In this document: positions 63,406 through 64,000 of the stretch, in pieces | Numbering within the stretch: the first letter of the stretch is position 1 | Layout: each line of letters opens with the position of its first letter | Origin: Sphingobacterium cellulitidis | GTDB taxonomy: Bacteria > Bacteroidota > Bacteroidia > Sphingobacteriales > Sphingobacteriaceae | Length of the DNA: 64,000 nucleotides | Direction: 5' to 3' | Assembly: GCA_002245855.1 (NCBI GenBank) | Contig: NOUX01000012.1 | Span: 1 to 64,000, forward strand | Notes under the pieces: model-generated | Seen by the model: only the letters and a program-made list of their open reading frames with translations | The model's database searches: none | What the model was told of the DNA's origin: nothing | Position numbers and translations under genes: made by a program

Positions 63406-64000
63406 TTATTTTTTTACTACCTCCCAGCCATAATCAACATAATCCCAGCTGAAATCATTTCCATTGATATTTACTTGCAGATAACCTTCCTCAGTACCAT
63501 GGAAATTTCCTCCCCACCAATTTGCACTGATTGCACCTGCAGTGATATATTGCACACCTCTAACTTTGATTTCCTCATACAGATGTTGGTGTCCCTGTAA
63601 AACCAATTTTAAATTATGCTTGTCAAATAAACCACGGATTTCTTTTTGATTAACAAAAGTATCAGCGTCAGTATAATAACCTTCTAAGACTGGGTAATAC
63701 AAGGATAAAAATGGAACGTGGCTAGAAACAATAATCGGTTGATCGGAAGGGGTTTTTGCCAACTCGGATACAAGCCAGTTTTTCTGGGTATCCGAAATGC
63801 AGTATTTATTATTACAAACCTCAGTGCTATTCAAGATGATGAATTTCCAGCCTTTGTGTTCGAAGCTATAGTAAGGCTTTCCAAAATAACTGCTAAAAAG
63901 TCCCGATCCATGTTCCCCCTCAGAATGCCAATAACGATCATGATTACCAATGGTGTAGAACCACTTCAATCCCGAATTGCTTACAATATCTTTGTAGCGT
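63406..64000 (-). CDS. Calcineurin-like metallophosphoesterase, C-terminal part (continues past the right edge)
   Basis: The visible 197 codons are open to the right edge. They include TIGNHDRYWHS (GNHD metal motif), PIIVSSHVPFLSLY (His ligand) and LVLQGHQHLYEE (GHxH), the second half of a calcineurin-like phosphoesterase; the DxH and GD motifs must lie beyond 64000. The TTG at 63969 is internal, not the start. It lies 11 bp before the LamG-EEP gene, so a phosphatase and two phosphodiesterase-type genes form one operon. Confidence 0.88.
   Translation of the reverse strand, partial: RYKDIVSNSGLKWFYTIGNHDRYWHSEGEHGSGLFSSYFGKPYYSFEHKGWKFIILNSTEVCNNKYCISDTQKNWLVSELAKTPSDQPIIVSSHVPFLSLYYPVLEGYYTDADTFVNQKEIRGLFDKHNLKLVLQGHQHLYEEIKVRGVQYITAGAISANWWGGNFHGTEEGYLQVNINGNDFSWDYVDYGWEVVKK

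Noticed and set aside
1..64000. CRISPR array
   Set aside because: No series of regularly spaced repeats of 25-40 bp was seen; the only perfect long repeat is the 303-bp tandem pair.

Overview
The window reads as chromosome of a Bacteroidota bacterium, most likely Sphingobacteriaceae (Sphingobacterium or a relative). The signs are SusC/SusD pairs under ECF sigma/FecR control, several TAnnTTTG (-7) promoters, a tyrosine integrase of the IntDOT type, BfmA/BtgA-type mobilization genes, and housekeeping genes (purD, phosphohexomutase, NUDIX hydrolase, tRNA-Glu) in an AT-rich background. It mixes stable chromosome with two mobile segments and a lot of gene debris.

Layout. (1) 1-2300: the edge of a mobilizable element on the minus strand (relaxase start, MobC, Toprim primase-like protein, RadC). 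(2) 2600-3660: wreckage of an ECF sigma gene, a FecR gene and an IS3 transposase, facing away from (3) an intact five-gene operon at 4749-13751: sigma factor, FecR, SusC with STN domain, SusD lipoprotein, and an unusual fused glycerophosphodiesterase/metallophosphoesterase/PA14 enzyme. This looks like a regulated outer-membrane system for a phosphodiester substrate. (4) 13800-17800: debris, with a decayed copy of the beta-helix lipoprotein gene that is intact at 25 kb, a candidate small RNA, a dead IS3 element and a stranded small ORF. (5) 17990-27740: an S41 protease lipoprotein, then a second sigma/FecR/TonB-receptor system followed by two lipoproteins and a small coiled-coil protein.

(6) 28415-48500: a SusD pseudogene cut off at its 5' end, then an integrated mobile island of about 19 kb. 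From left to right it carries a repeat-rich region and a gene of unknown function, an excisionase-like HTH protein, a small regulator-like protein, BfmA/BtgA mobilization protein, a DUF5712-type relaxase, a candidate oriT, a restriction-type cassette on the minus strand (two XRE regulators, a YhcG/DUF1016 N-terminal fragment, a 992-residue N6-adenine methylase and a PD-(D/E)XK-like nuclease), a TlpA/SusC/SusD operon, a short exported protein, an AraC regulator, a membrane protein and the integrase. The integrase lies next to tRNA-Glu, but no copy of the tRNA 3' end was found at the left boundary.

(7) 48565-58984: core genes (tRNA-Glu, purD, an MG2/plug protein, enoyl-CoA hydratase, an SDR with SxxxK, a lipoprotein, phosphohexomutase, NUDIX hydrolase, a conserved protein of unknown function). 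(8) 59003-64000: a minus-strand operon of secreted hydrolases (metallophosphoesterase, two endonuclease/exonuclease/phosphatase-fold proteins, DUF1080, amidase). The LamG-EEP gene in it contains a perfect in-frame 303-bp tandem duplication.

The best candidate for something new is the minus-strand cassette at 33114-38075. The GDPD-phosphatase-PA14 Sus operon and the tandem duplication come next. All reading is by eye from the sequence; no similarity search was run.
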